Positions 51,947 to 63,973 are shown, numbered from the stretch's first letter. The stretch: 64,000 nt of DNA from Hemibagrus wyckioides (GCF_019097595.1 NC_080726.1:16715705-16779704), one strand, 5' to 3'. The notes: generated by a model not told the origin, from the sequence alone. Program-made: numbers and translations.

Positions 51947-54900
51947 CACACAATAAGCCAAAACCCTTTTCCATTCATATGTGTAATGTGCGTACAGCTA
52001 TCACAGAAAGTAATTAATGTGTCTTCAATGGTTGGAGTTTAATGAACAATCTTGTGCCTGCAACAATCACAAAAAAAAACTCCACAAAATACTGAAAGAA
52101 CTGAAGTCAGTAGGCTGAAATAAAACTGTGTCTCGATTCTCTTCAGTTTGATTTAATTCAGTGTTAAGCCCCATAATGGAAGTGTGTAGCATGTCAACAA
52201 CATAACTAACCCACATATTTACTTCACTATACCACGGTAACTAATCTTTAGCCTGAATACAGGACCTTGTCTGTCATTATTGTCTCATGTCATTTACTAT
52301 TTTCAGGTGCACAGTGACATGGATGTAAGAGCTTTATGAGTGTGTTACTGTGACTGAACACTGGACAAATGCACTGAAGGGACACAGAGGAATATGACGA
52401 GAGTGTGTGACCTTTTACCCCAAAAACATTTCCCTCTAACATGAGATTATTAGAGATTATATTAAAAGTGTAAAGGTGCGCGGACAGAGAGGGCAAACAG
52501 AAGGAGGAGGGTTAGTTATTTACTGAATCACTCTGGTGTTTTCAACATGTGGTTTAGCGGAAGCACTGAGAGGATCTGTGCTCACTGGCTATTTTTAAAT
52601 ACATCCATGTCATCGCTATATTTCATTCCTTGCAAAGATACTATTTTGTGTTAAGTGAAAGTGTGTGTGTGTGTGTGTGTGTGCTGCTTGGCATGAAATC
52701 AAGGCTGCACTGGTAAACATGCACAGCGCTACATGCTCAGCTGTTAAAGGCAGCAAAGGAGCGATGAGAAACACTTGTAATATACCACATCCTCATAACA
52801 CCTCTATTTTTACTACAGAACGATTTATGTGATCTTCTGCAGTCACCTTGAATTTCTACACATAGTATTTTAAAGAAAAGGCACTTGGTTACCTGACATT
52901 GCTAAATTAAATCCAAGGACACTACAGTCATTTTAAACCAGACATTTTACATTATTTGGTTTATTATTTGGTTTAATTAAGATTCTTAAGGTACTATTAT
53001 ACAAATACACATACAATTGTAAATCAGTAAAATTGCTTGTAGTAATGTTTGTAGCCATTAATACTCTAAATGATTCAAACATACCTGTAAAATATGGTAC
53101 TGAATATCTATGTGGTATATAGTAAGCCGGAATGTGTTTTTAGGGTCTGTTCTGTTTTTTTCTATCCTAATTTTTTAATCCTAATTTGTATTTTGTCAGT
53201 ATATCTGAAGGAGTTGAGCGTTAAAAACGTAAGCATTGCCTCTAAGATGCTCGTACCCAGTTCCCTTTGCCATACCGCTAAAGATCATGCTATCAGTGTA
53301 CATTGATAAAGTCCACAGTGAGAGTGCATCGTCTGCGCTTTCTCTCTCCTCCATTTACTCATTTATCTCTTTACTGTTATACTGCACCTTCTATGATCAT
53401 GCTCACGCTTATTCCATTACACAAACTCATTCCTGCTTTTTACATCCTTCTGTTTAATGTACATTCCACTGTGCCAAGCTCAGCCTTGCACAGAATTCCC
53501 TCAGGCTCTAGAAATGGAGTAGGAAGTGATGTCGTGCTATTGCTTACAGTAATGTGTCTGCTGAAATAGACTTAATGCACAGACTGTATGGACTACATAA
53601 TGGCTTGTGCTGACTGGATACTCTTTGCTGTTCACTAATTGATGACATGAACAGTATGGATTGTGTGTATCAAGGTGCTGATCATATGCCACCGTAGAGT
53701 TGATCATATACCATGTTTCACTGTGAACTTCTAAAGATAGACACTAGCCACATTTCCAGTTACAGAGTATTGATGTGATCCTGCTCATCACAGACAGAAT
53801 ACCAATTCTTGTCTACCATTTTGAGTACCAGAAGAACCGAAAGCTGACGGCACAGTGACATAATCACTAACGCTAACGCTAAAGCTCGTCCACATTCTTT
53901 CACTTCACGTGGCTATCAGGTTTGTTCTCCTCAATGAAGCACTCGCTGAGAAACCTGAAAGAGCTCTGGTTGAAGACTCTATCTTAAGGCATGTGAAATT
54001 AACTAGGCATTTAGGGGCTTCAGCAGAACTGGTTAGGTGTATTCCAGGAGCCAGGGCACCGGACATAGCAGGTAATCTTAGGGTCCTAGGCAAGAATAGG
54101 TTCTCAAAGTTAGTTTTCCATCTAGAGGCTAATGATAGTCAGAGGTTACTAAGAGTAATACTGTAGCAGTGTGTAAATTAGTGAAGGTGATGGCCGATGC
54201 TGTAGTATACTCTGGCCCCATTCCAATGCTGCATAATGATGTAGCTTACAGCAGAGTATGGTCTGCTGGATATCTAATTGGAGCCCTTTTGAGGGCAAGC
54301 CTGACCGGTTGGGATGGTACAGTGTCCATCCCACTTGGGAAGGTGCTGTTCTCATTTTTTGCAGCATAGCAGAACAGGTCTAGTTAACAAGCCTAGTTCA
54401 GAGCCAGGGCCAGGGAGCAGACATGCAGGCTAAACCCATCAGTCTGCTAGCTGCAATGAGTCGTCACTCAGGTTCCATTTGAAATAGAGAAGGTTGAAGA
54501 CCACTTGGAAACCACTCTCTGCTGCTCCATGGAGGATGCTCCACATATACACATCCTAAAGATCAGTGAGGTTACTGTGGTCCACTCAGAGACTATAGAG
54601 GCTTTGGACTGATATGAGTGGCTTTGCACTCAGGTCTTACTTGAGTAAATTTTTTGGGTAATTGTACTTTTAGAGTATTTTTAAAGATGTGTACTTTTAC
54701 TCTTACTCAAGTACATTTTTAGTGAAAAAATTTACTTTTACTTTTACGCTACATTTGGCGGCGTTCCTCAGTTACTGTCAAATGTTAATAATTAATATGA
54801 GATGAAAATAATTAGTTTATATGGCTTGTTCGCAAGTCTCACGAGACGTTGGAGAGGCTGCTTCGCGAGAAGCTGCTACGGATCTCCTGCTTACGTTTAG

Positions 54901-57900
54901 CGCACGTTTAGAGGAAGATGATGAAGCTGAAGAAGAGGAAGACGTGTGCGAGATAATGGAGGCAGATCACCCATGGCCTCAAGTTCAGTCTATGTTTTCA
55001 CTCCAAGATCATAAAGAATAGTTTCATAATGCGATGCACGCTGTGTTCACCAAAACCAACTGACATCGCAGCGTACAAGAATTCCAGCTCCAACCTGAAA
55101 AAACACGGAGCAGTAAGTGTCACAGTTATGTCTATTTGAACCCTATTAATGGTCATTTGGTAACCATGGGCACATTGACCTTATTTTAATTCCAGATTTC
55201 AGACACTGTCTGAATGTTTTTCTTCATATGCCCTCTCGTGCAAGCAATGACCAATATCTTGTGAACCCTACAAACAACACAGGTTCATGAACAGACGTTC
55301 ATTCTAAACATCTGGACAATTTCACAACCATTTTCCACAAAACTACATCAACAGCATACTGTGACGTCATGCATTTATACACAAATACGGACACCTCAAC
55401 AAAGTGTAGAACATACATACACAATAAAAACGGGATTGTATTTTATTTTATTCCTAGCTAAAGAATGCATGTACTTATAAAATGCATATATTATTATTTC
55501 ATCAGAGGATTCACCAAACAAGCTTAAGGTTTATGCAGAACTAATCAAGTCAAGAAAACGAGTCCACAATAAAATTCTGTAAAACTGATTGCTCAAGAAA
55601 GAACATATGACAAAATAAACATTCACATACTGAAGGGCAAACACACAAACAAGTTCATACACAAACATAATAACAAACACACTGCACACACACACCATCT
55701 CTTTTGTTCTCTATTAGCTTGTTTAAATGCAGATGCTGACAAGTTTGTGTTGTGAATGTGAAAATAAAGACAGAGTTAACTGTTAGAAAAATTTTCTTGC
55801 AAATGACAGGTCATGTAATGTTAATGTGCCCATCACTGGACTGAGATGTGCCCATCACTGGACTGAGATAGGCTACTTCACTTCAACCTGTGTTTTATAT
55901 AACAAAGAGACTTTCAAGGAGAGGTGTGTGAAAGCTCTCCAAGTAGTTTGAAATTCTGGGTTTTCACTTCATATCAGTCAGATCAGTAACTAGCTACTTG
56001 AGTAGTTTTTTCCATTGGATACTTTTTTACTCTTACTCAAGTAACTATTAAGATTGTTACTTTTACTTTTACTTGAGTAAATATTTCTATAAGTACTTGT
56101 ACTTTTACTTGAGTACAGATTTTGGATACTCTACCCACCTCTGCTCATATGTTTGTTTAATTGCGGTTGTTTATAAACTATATAGCACAGTCCTTAAAAG
56201 GGAAAATTGTCACCAGATGTCTGGTTCCTCTCAAGGTTTCTTGCTAGTATTTTTCCAGTATCACCTCAGGGACTTTTTCCTCACCACCTTCAACTCTGAC
56301 TTTCTCATGAGCAATAAATTTAGACATTAACATCCAGAATTTATAAGTCCATTATTAAAAATTAAAAATAAAATAAAATAAAAAATGAAATAAAATAATA
56401 TATAATTTAATTGAAAAGCATACACTCACACACACACACACACACACATGCAGAGAGAAGGATCTGTGTACTCTATTCAGGACAATATTTTGTCTCCGTC
56501 ACCATTCTTAAGCATTTCCATGGTGATAAGTAATGTTCATATTGCTGTGAGTGAATCTAGATAATTGTGAGACTCTTGCACAGTAAACAGTAGCACACTT
56601 CCACCATGGTGGATCCTCTCGTCCTGCCTGAATTATCCTGACACTTCTAGCTCTCTACATGTGAGTCACCTTCTGCTGCAGTCTGTATTCACACTTCCCT
56701 AAAACACTTTATGCCCAAGATTATTTCTGTGGATAATCTCCTCTTCTAAAACCTGATGCTTTAATCATGAAGACTGTCTGGGACTCTTATCCACATATCA
56801 ATTTCACGTTATATTTATATCCATTTTTCTGTAAAGTGGTTGATTTGTGGCCCTGATTAAAAATAAATAAATAAATAAATACATAAAATTTATTGAGTTG
56901 AACAGCTTTTCAATGTCCTTAGTATTGTTTGCCTTTACTCTTCTACACTTTTACACTGTGATGATTTGTTATCCCTCTATTCTCTCTTTCTTCATGTCAT
57001 CTCAGGGGGATTTTTCGTGTCACTGTTGCCTCCGCTTTGATGATTTTAGATCTAAACCTACATCCAGATTTCTGTAAGGCTGATTTGTCAACAATGTAGA
57101 CTAATTAGAAGTACTCCACACTGATCACCCACAACCCTCCGACAGGTGAAGCTTTATTAGACAGCACCTGAACAGTCAGTTCTCAAAGTTAATGTGTTGG
57201 AAGCAGAATGAAAAACTTTCTAGACGACTGAGTCGGTGTTTCTCCAAAACAGGAGACGTGTTCCCGTCGTGCAGGGGTTAGAGCCTACCAAAAAACAGGG
57301 TCATGTACCACAGCACATCTACCTAGGTCTTGTGGTGTACATGCCTCCACAGCTCAGAGCTACTGCAGCACTACAGCATATTAAGCAGGTGGTTTTAATG
57401 TTATGGCTGATCAGAGTATAAATAAACTGAATTGAACTGAGTATTTAATCAATAAAGTTGTATTCTGATTAAAAGGCCAAATAAATCACAAGCACTGAAA
57501 GACACACACTCACACACACAATCACACACACACACACATCACTGGTGTACAGGAGATTCACCATGTGGTGTGAATTTGTAGATGCTACGTGCATGCACAT
57601 GTACGTGGGAGTGTGGAGGGGATCACACAAGGACACATTGTCCCCTTCTGAAACAGAAATAGTACCACACCACTGACACACAAAGTCTCTACCACTGGTA
57701 AAGGAAGACTGCTGCTCCAAGTTCTCTGTTATTAAACACATTAATTATCTGAACAGCAGTTCCAGACCCTTTCCTTCAAATATTCCTGATTCAAGCCAAA
57801 CACTACATGTACCGGGCAGGTGTAGTTCAGGGTCAGGTAGGAGAACATTTGTACTGAAGTATGAATGTCAAACTCAGGAGACAGACCTCCTCAGGACAAA

Positions 57901-59783
57901 ACCCCGATCTCCTGCATTCCATTGCAGTGCATGAACATGTCACATGTACACAGTGAAGAAAAGTGCAGACTCAAATCTGCCGTGAGAGGCAGACTACATG
58001 AGTGAGATGGCCTTCCTCATGGACTTCAGATATAATACCACTGCATGACCACAGAGCTGCATTCTGGTCATAAATAATTCATCATATCTTCTATTTTCTT
58101 AGATCTTGAATTTTAAATTTACTGAATGTATTTTTTTAACTTTTTTCCTGTAATGTATTTTTAGTAGTCTGCGACTTCCTCTCACTTCACCTCCCTTTTC
58201 AACCATGCATGCATCTTCATCATGTGAGATTGAGAATATAACTGCAATTAATATTGACCATTATGAAGTGCCACAACTCCTGATACTTTTGATAGATTTT
58301 ATGTACAGAGATGAACTGGACTGGATGATGAACTGAACTGATTGGACTACACTGAGTCTGATTTATATTCAGCACGCAGTCACTGGCTGAAGTCCTGAAG
58401 AGACCTGTGAGATTCAATACTTTATTATAAGGAAGTTTAATAATTAAGTAATTAAGTAATAGTACAAATATTCAATGTAAAGTACTAAGTATTTATAAAA
58501 TACTAAGTATTTATAAGTATAAATCCACCAAAATAATAGTTAAGTATTGTAACAAAGTACACTGAGAATACTTTTCAGCCACGTAGATACAGAATCAATT
58601 CTTAAATAAAGTCCCGGGTAAAAATAAAAGAAAAAGAATCTGGAGAGTGGTCTCAGTCTAATCACACACAGTCTAATCACACTAAGTCTAATCACACACA
58701 GCTGAATACACTTAATGAAAAAATCTGTGGTGAATCTGGAACTAGCCACAATAGACTGGCATTTAGATCACGCGATTTTACTAGGGTGATGTCTTTAGGC
58801 CTCGTGGATCTAATCTCATGAAATAAATATATTTTTTAGAAATAAATCTTCATCTACAACCCAAAAGAGCAGATTCATACATTGCCATTAAGTGGTTTGA
58901 ACATTATTTGTTTATTTGTTGTTGGTTACAGTCTTTAATAACCAGAAATGGCCTTGTGAGTATTTCAGAAAGGATTTATAATACATTATTTATTAATGAA
59001 TTTACAGTCAATTTATTCATTAATTTTGTATTCATGAGGTTTCATGTTGTTCCCCAGTCGATGTGAATCAACAGACTTTATTGCAGCACAAAGAGCATTT
59101 GTAGCCAGTCCTCAAAATTATGATGGATGAGAATGACTAATTCAGACAAAAACAGAAAAAAGCAGCAGAATTAAATAATAACTCTCATTTTATATTTCAT
59201 GAAATATATATTGGTTGATTCTAACTCAATTTATTATGAGAATTGAATCAAACATTTTGCCAAATTATAGCAATCGCACATTTAGGAAATCTGGGGCTTT
59301 GCTATAGCCACCCCTCTGTCTAACCCCTTGGCCACCCCAGGCAAAACTTCTAGAGAGTTGCTGGCACAGTCATATGGAAAAAAATGAGTCCACAATAGTT
59401 CTTTGTGTGAACTGAATAACTTTTTGTTTGACTGGAAAAAAAACCCTTATGTAACAGATTCTGATCACACAATATTATAATCATATAATTATATTAGATG
59501 AGTTTAATATAAGTTATTGGCTTGTGTGACTTGCACTTCATTTCTCTCTCTTGTGTAAAATGATAGAACTGAGTCTCTGCTAACCTTCACAACCTCTCCA
59601 CAGATAGAAGAGGAACTGAACTCTGTAACCAAATCAATCTTGCACAGCAACAAGTAAATCCACATGACCCCCCTACATCTGAGGGGGTGTCCAGTTTTTG
59701 CAAGCAGTGCAGATATCATACGGTTCTGGCAACAGCTCTAGCACAGAAGAGAAGGGTAAGGTAAAGGACATAGCAGTCGGAGA

Positions 59784-59826
<43 letters not shown>

Positions 59827-59987
59827 ACATGTATGACAATATAAAGCAAATCAGCAGGCTTACCAATCAGAAGAGTGATGACTATGCTAGCATGAACCCC
59901 ATCACCACATCCTGTGCTTCTGTGCAGGAATGAGCCTCTAGTCCTCCATACCTCCTTGTCCACTTTTCCATGCCCAGGTTTGTCCAT
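47175..59987 (-). CDS. scn4b: Voltage-gated sodium channel beta-4 subunit
   Basis: Auxiliary subunit of Nav channels in excitable cells; an Ig-fold ectodomain contacts the alpha subunit. Coding exons in transcript order: 59987-59864, 51255-51092, 50485-50266, 49804-49675, 47268-47175; 732 nt, 243 aa (human about 228). The N-terminal 30 residues are polar, then a hydrophobic signal segment (HASIVITLLIGVWCAQA). The mature part starts LEVSVGK, identical to human. The V-set Ig has Cys71 and Cys146 (EYICFARNPKEK). Cys76, in SSCIG, is the position that disulphide-links beta-4 to the alpha subunit in mammals. TM is at about 176-198; the tail ends KECLVSSSGNDNTENGL then GSKADNKASPKA, very like human. 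This may be scn4ba or scn4bb; the window cannot tell which. Confidence 0.93.
47281..47359. repeat. (GAAA)n microsatellite at scn4b exon 5 acceptor
   Basis: About 20 units; on the scn4b transcript it reads TTTC and ends 12 bases before exon 5. Confidence 0.95.
48058..48210. mobile_element. Foldback MITE in scn4b intron 4
   Basis: 153-bp element with 42-bp inverted arms, beginning AATCTTATCC at both outer ends and differing at two positions. The inner arm contains GGGCCGGTGTGGGTGCAGG. There is no coding capacity. A long stem-loop in RNA is expected. Family not named. Confidence 0.85.
48250..49002 (-). mobile_element. hAT-type deletion derivative, copy 1 (scn4b intron 4)
   Basis: Ends CAG...CTG, with an exact 8-bp duplication GATATTAA at 48242-48249 and 49003-49010, the hAT signature. 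The right end, read on the complementary strand, begins CAGAGGTGGGTAGTAACG. Subterminal TACTTGAGTAA words recur many times at both ends, as in hAT transposase-binding regions. No transposase sequence remains. It is largely the reverse complement of parts of copy 2 at 54631-56143. Confidence 0.88.
49255..49555 (-). pseudogene. Tc1-like transposase relic (scn4b intron 4)
   Basis: The + strand reads TATGGAGTTGGTTCCTTCTT then GAGAAGGTTTTCCATTAGAT and later ATTTTCATGCTGGAACAAGG, the reverse of a Tc1 transposase C-terminal region, with many lesions. Called from remembered sequence similarity; no terminal repeats were located. Confidence 0.5.
49675..49804 (-). CDS. scn4b: scn4b exon 4 (transmembrane segment)
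   Basis: Reads LKEVDNTLTIIIVSVIGG and onward through a single hydrophobic helix to VLHFLNKAQEK. Human has LEEVDNTVT at the same place. Acceptor TTGCCAACAG, donor GTAAGT. Confidence 0.94.
50266..50485 (-). CDS. scn4b: scn4b exon 3 (second half of Ig domain)
   Basis: Reads NISVLLWNVTFEDEGEYICF, then ARNPKEKNRNHSAIFNLIVV. Contains the second Ig Cys146. Acceptor CCCTTCAG, donor GTAAGA. Confidence 0.95.
51092..51255 (-). CDS. scn4b: scn4b exon 2 (first half of Ig domain)
   Basis: Reads ALEVSVGKVSFVEVMNGSS then VLLPCTYSSCIGIQNLYF, with the first Ig Cys71 and the inter-subunit Cys76. The acceptor's pyrimidine tract is a (CT)n microsatellite on the transcript strand. Donor GTGAGA. Confidence 0.95.
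51258..51314. repeat. (GA)n microsatellite at scn4b exon 2 acceptor
   Basis: About 25 GA units with small interruptions; CT on the scn4b transcript, ending within 5 bases of the exon 2 acceptor AG. Confidence 0.93.
51869..51942. repeat. (AT)n microsatellite
   Basis: About 36 AT units. Confidence 0.95.
53893..54400 (+). pseudogene. Retroelement ORF1-type relic with SGNH/GDSL-esterase-like segment
   Basis: Reads ALVEDSILRHVKLTRHLGAS, then IPGARAPDIAGNLRVLGKNR and FSKLVFHLEANDSQRL. A second segment after a stop has ADAVVYSGPIPM. This resembles the SGNH-hydrolase-like domain (GDSxxRHV ... HxGxND ... SGPIP) found next to reverse transcriptases in many fish retroelements. Here the catalytic GDS reads EDS and GxND reads EAND, so it is dead. 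Confidence 0.6.
54631..56143 (+). mobile_element. hAT-type deletion derivative, copy 2 (scn4b intron 1)
   Basis: The right end is CTCTACCCACCTCTG (56129-56143), the reverse complement of the hAT terminus CAGAGGTGGGTAG. The left end has lost about 40 bp compared with copy 1. It shares the TACTTGAGTAA subterminal words and about 0.6 kb of interior with copy 1 in inverted order. It additionally keeps a first transposase exon at 54821-55112. No 8-bp target duplication could be found because of the damaged left end. Confidence 0.82.
54821..55112 (+). pseudogene. hAT transposase 5' exon with BED zinc finger, frameshifted
   Basis: The first frame (66 codons) starts MACSQVSRDVGEAASREAA and becomes very acidic, then stops at 55021. 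One base out of frame, the reading continues SFIMRCTLCSPKPTDIA and then NSSSNLKKH, the CxxC...LxxH signature of a BED finger in fish hAT transposases. It ends at a good donor (GCA|GTAAGT). The catalytic exon is missing from the element. Confidence 0.75.
57112..57420 (+). mobile_element. Tc1-like deletion derivative (scn4b intron 1)
   Basis: The right end reads GTTTTAATGTTATGGCTGAT then CAGAGTATA; the left end has the matching but decayed CACTGATCACCCACAAC. Inside are scraps of the N-terminal transposase (RRLSRCFSKTG) joined to the extreme C-terminus. Similar in type to the nested element at 19606-20093. Confidence 0.7.
59781..59822. repeat. (GA)n microsatellite beside scn4b exon 1
   Basis: About 20 GA units, 40-80 bases into intron 1 from the exon 1 donor. 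Confidence 0.93.
59864..59987 (-). CDS. scn4b: scn4b exon 1 (N-terminus and signal segment)
   Basis: Starts MDKPGHGKVDKEVWRTRGSF and ends with SIVITLLI at a GTAAGC donor in phase 1, matching the phase of exon 2. It is the only in-frame ATG. The 28 polar residues before the hydrophobic core are long for a signal peptide, but human beta-4 also has a long polar start. Confidence 0.82.
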
Positions 59988-60224
59988 CTGCCTGTTTTGT
60001 TGTTTGTCGTTCTATCTTGCTTTCCTTTAGCTTAGTCCTCAGTGTGTGTGTGTGTGACTTAGTAAGAAATTCTTGGGTGGGATGGGAAGAGTGAGGGGTG
60101 AGGAGGGACTGCTAGCACAGTTCAGAGAAAAAAAGGAGGGTGGGGGTGAGAGGGGACCTTTCAGCTGGATAAGTCCTGCAGTGAATGCCTACCTCTTCTT
60201 TCTCCTTTGCAGTAGGATCGAGTC

Positions 60225-60255
<31 letters not shown>

Positions 60256-62569
60256 TGTTTTGCAGCCTCTGTGCAAATAGCAGGACAGATTCAAAGAGTG
60301 CAGGGAAACGATATAGAAAAAAAAGGCAGCTTTACCCTGCAAACCAGCGGCTCTCACTCACCACCGATAGACTGCAGAACAAATGAAACCCTCAGCATGT
60401 GGAGAGAGGAGTGGAGACTGCTGTTATTCAGACGGAAATAGCAGCCACACGGCGCAGTGTCATGCTCACTGTAAGAAAGACAGGACAAGGTCTTTTCAAT
60501 CAGTGAAGCTGCATGTACACATGGTGGAGGAACCACGAAGGCAGCGAGCACATGCCTGTATCTATGGAGCAAAAAAAAAAAAAAAACGAATAAGAACAGT
60601 GGTACTGCAGAAGCATGGGGGGGGGGTCGTTTAACTTCTCAGGAGGATCATAAACACTGCAGGCTTTAATTCTGTCATGTCATGGGCTACTCCTGCAGCC
60701 AGGTTCATATGGATTAACATTTTCTCTGGCATTCTGTCTAATGCTTCCACACCCTGACTTATTCACACAATGACATTCAGACTACCATCTGAATTATCTT
60801 CCTGCTATTCTGTCTGTTTTACCTTGCTGTGCTGTTAGTCATTTCACTGTCTTACACAAGATACAGTATGGTTAGCCCTAGAAGAAGACAACCTAACTTA
60901 CTTTTCTTCCAAAATGTTTTCCTGCATGCTAGCAGCCAACTGAAGGCTCATATCACATCTCCTAAGCATTGCTATACATAGCATACGGGTTTTGTGGTCT
61001 CTTCTGTAACGTCTGTTAATGTCTATGCACAGTATATAGATATACAGGCTATACCTCCATGTAAAGTGTGAATAGTAATACACAGTAGTTGACTTTGAGC
61101 ACATATATTTATATATAAATGGGGCAGCTATATATAGAATATAGCATTGTAGCATAGTATCCTGAACAGCTGTCCCAAGCCCCAGAGCTAAGCTACGGTT
61201 ATGGGATATGGAGAAGGCAGATAAATGTGTATGTTCCCAGACTGCAACACTCTCCTGATCCTCTGGAGAAACCATCTGGCTGCTGCAACACAAGGTGATG
61301 AAGAGACAGTATATGTAACCCCGCTGAGCAGCCCAGTGAATCAAGGTGTCACTCTTTAATTGGCATAATGCACACAAGGGAAAAATACACATCATGTCCA
61401 AAGAATTATGGACGCTGTACTCCAGTCTCAATGTCACCTAGAGGCAGGTCTTAGTCAAATCATATAGTGTTTGGTTTAACCTAAACTAGATGAACTCATT
61501 ATTTCATTTCAGGTCAGTAGGCGGCTTTTCAATGGAAATTCCAGTTTTCTTTATCCACACTTATCTGATAAAGATCTCTGTAGATGGAGTTGACATGCAG
61601 TGCAGCTCTTCAGTGCAGGATTTCGCTGGAGTTCGGCTGCATTCACTTCACAGAAGCCAAACCCTCCAGAGACACCATGCCGCACTGCTGAGTGTGTAAT
61701 GATGCATGCAGCATACAACAATGAGAAAGTATATACTTTATGCTAAACATAAGGCGCTAAGTATAATATGGATAATAATTTATTCTGTAGTAACTTGGCT
61801 TGGATACAGCAGTGTGGTGTGTGTAATGTCTATAGCCTAGTTATGTCAGAGATGTGTGTGTAATAAATCTGACTAAAACACAGTGAACTCATTTTTTGGA
61901 TGGTGATTTGATGAACTGTGCTCCATATCAGCGGTGGAGGAGTGCTGTGTTACAAAAATAGACACGCAAATGCATATAACGCTCAAGTGTGTGTCAGTGT
62001 GACCTTCTGCCAACATGACCTTGATATAGAATACTATATTGTATGTACTGTATGTGTGTGTGTGTGTGTTTACTGTGTTTCCATATACAGACATCTCTGC
62101 TCAGATATAAAAGAAGAATTAGGGAAGATAGACATAAATGTGTGAGTGAAGAGTAAAGGAGAAACCATGTGAGACTGACAGAAAGGAAAGTACTGGGAGA
62201 AAAATAAAAACAAGAAGGCTGTTAACAGTGCAGGAGTATGAGTACAAGGATTTATTTCAAACCATTAGACAAACATAAAGCTTCTGAGTTCAAGACTTCA
62301 ACCACTGTGTATTAGGAATGAATTCACTGATTCTAAAGACTATGTATATGATGAAGGACAAAATATAATAAAGAACAGAATTAATGTAAATTAATGAATT
62401 AAATACAGGGGTTAATAAGAAGACTGAGCACAGACTGTACCAGCAAGTTGAACACGATACAACTCCTGATAAAGATGATCAGTTTAGAGATCAGGATAGA
62501 GAGCAGAGGATCTCTGCATTTACATGCATCATTAAGAAGTTTCTATCTCTTTGTCTGCCCTTCAGTCCA

Positions 62570-62593
62570 CTCTCTCTCTCTCTCTCTCTCTCC
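62570..62593. repeat. (CT)n microsatellite
   Basis: About 12 CT units. Confidence 0.85.
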
Positions 62594-63942
62594 CTTCCTC
62601 CCTCCCTTTACCCCCTCTCCTGTTTCCAGTTCTCCCTCTTCCCCTTCTCGAGGATAAACGCATACTGCATATAACAAAAGGACTGAGATGGAATATGACT
62701 AGACAGATTAGACTCCTTCATTTAATTCATGGAAGAATTTAGAAAGTTTTAGAGAAATTCTTTTCTTATACAACTTGCTTTTTATTGTCTATAAAAATGA
62801 TCAAATCTCCTGGACTCAGCTAAAGTAAGTATTTTTTTTCCTCGAATGGCTTGATATGAATGCATAAAATATTCATTTTTCAGTCCTTAAAAATATATTT
62901 ACTGGTAATTTTAACAATCACCAGTAACAACTAAAGCGATAAATAAAATATAAATAAAAGACGTATCCATATCCATCTCGTTAATAATCTGAGACTAATT
63001 CTGGTTGGCTTAATGGTTTTTTTTTTGTTTAAAAACTTCTCTTTCATGGTAGATTCTGGTTTAAATTTGCATTAAATCACTTCAGTGTAAGTTCACAATA
63101 GCAAAGTTGCAAAAACAACAGAGGCAATTAACAATTAATCGCTTTCCAAAAGCTGTGTGAATTAGTCATGTCATTCTATAACAAAGACCCAGTCAGCAAA
63201 GAAATATGGTTTAAAATAAGCACCGCACTTTTAGGAGGTTGTATGCTGTCCTGTTCTGAGATACACTGCATTCGGCTCAAAGTTCAACTCCTTCATTAGC
63301 CATAGGACCTAGAAAGTCATTCAGAGGCAGATTTCTGACATAGTTCCATAACTGTTATCATACTCCATTCAGCTGATCGTTAAACTCATCTGCTGCATGT
63401 AGTTTAAGTGAGAGTTAGTCTAAGTGAGAGTTTTGCCCAAGGTTTGCTCTTATGGTGAATTTGCTGGATATTCTTGTGAATTGTTCATGAGTGTTCAGTT
63501 GTGTTTGTTCATCAGTTTAAAACACTGCAGTAGTTTTGCCCCTTTGCCCCATCTGCCACCTCATCACTGCACAGCCTATAGAACCTGCCCTAGATACAGC
63601 ACCTGCTCCAGACTGGTTCATCAGTTAGAGCATGGATTCTTTTACAACTGCGTTTGGCTTGTGCTCCATTTGGACAGAACTTTTTGAAGTAAATATGGAG
63701 GTCATTATGAATTTCTACTAGTTTATGAATGATTAGAATCTCTATTCCTTTAAGTACATCTATTCATCCTGATGTAAGTGCTGTATCCTGTTCAGGGCTG
63801 CAGTGGATCCATAATCGCCTCTGGAAACACTGGGCAAGAGGCCACCATGATGGTCATTTGTGTGTTGTGTGTAGAATAATATACAGACCTGCTCAATAAT
63901 AATATTGAGCAATATACTACTGTTAATAATAATATATATATT

Positions 63943-63943
<1 letters not shown>

Positions 63944-63973
<30 letters not shown>
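63944..63973. repeat. (AAT)n microsatellite
   Basis: About ten AAT units near the window end. Confidence 0.9.

Larger units (their letters stand above)
51256..59863 (-). other. scn4b intron 1 (8.6 kb)
   Basis: Long first intron, usual for this gene. It holds (AT)n at 51869-51942, (GT)n near 52661-52682, an SGNH-type retroelement relic at 53893-54400, hAT copy 2 at 54631-56143, a Tc1 derivative at 57112-57420, short direct repeats (AGTCTAATCACAC) at 58650-58700 and (GA)n at 59781-59822. No conserved exon was seen. Confidence 0.8.

Noticed and set aside
60073..60634. Open frames of 122 and 83 codons just upstream of scn4b
   Set aside because: They run through GA and poly-A/poly-G simple sequence on the opposite strand and show no domain.
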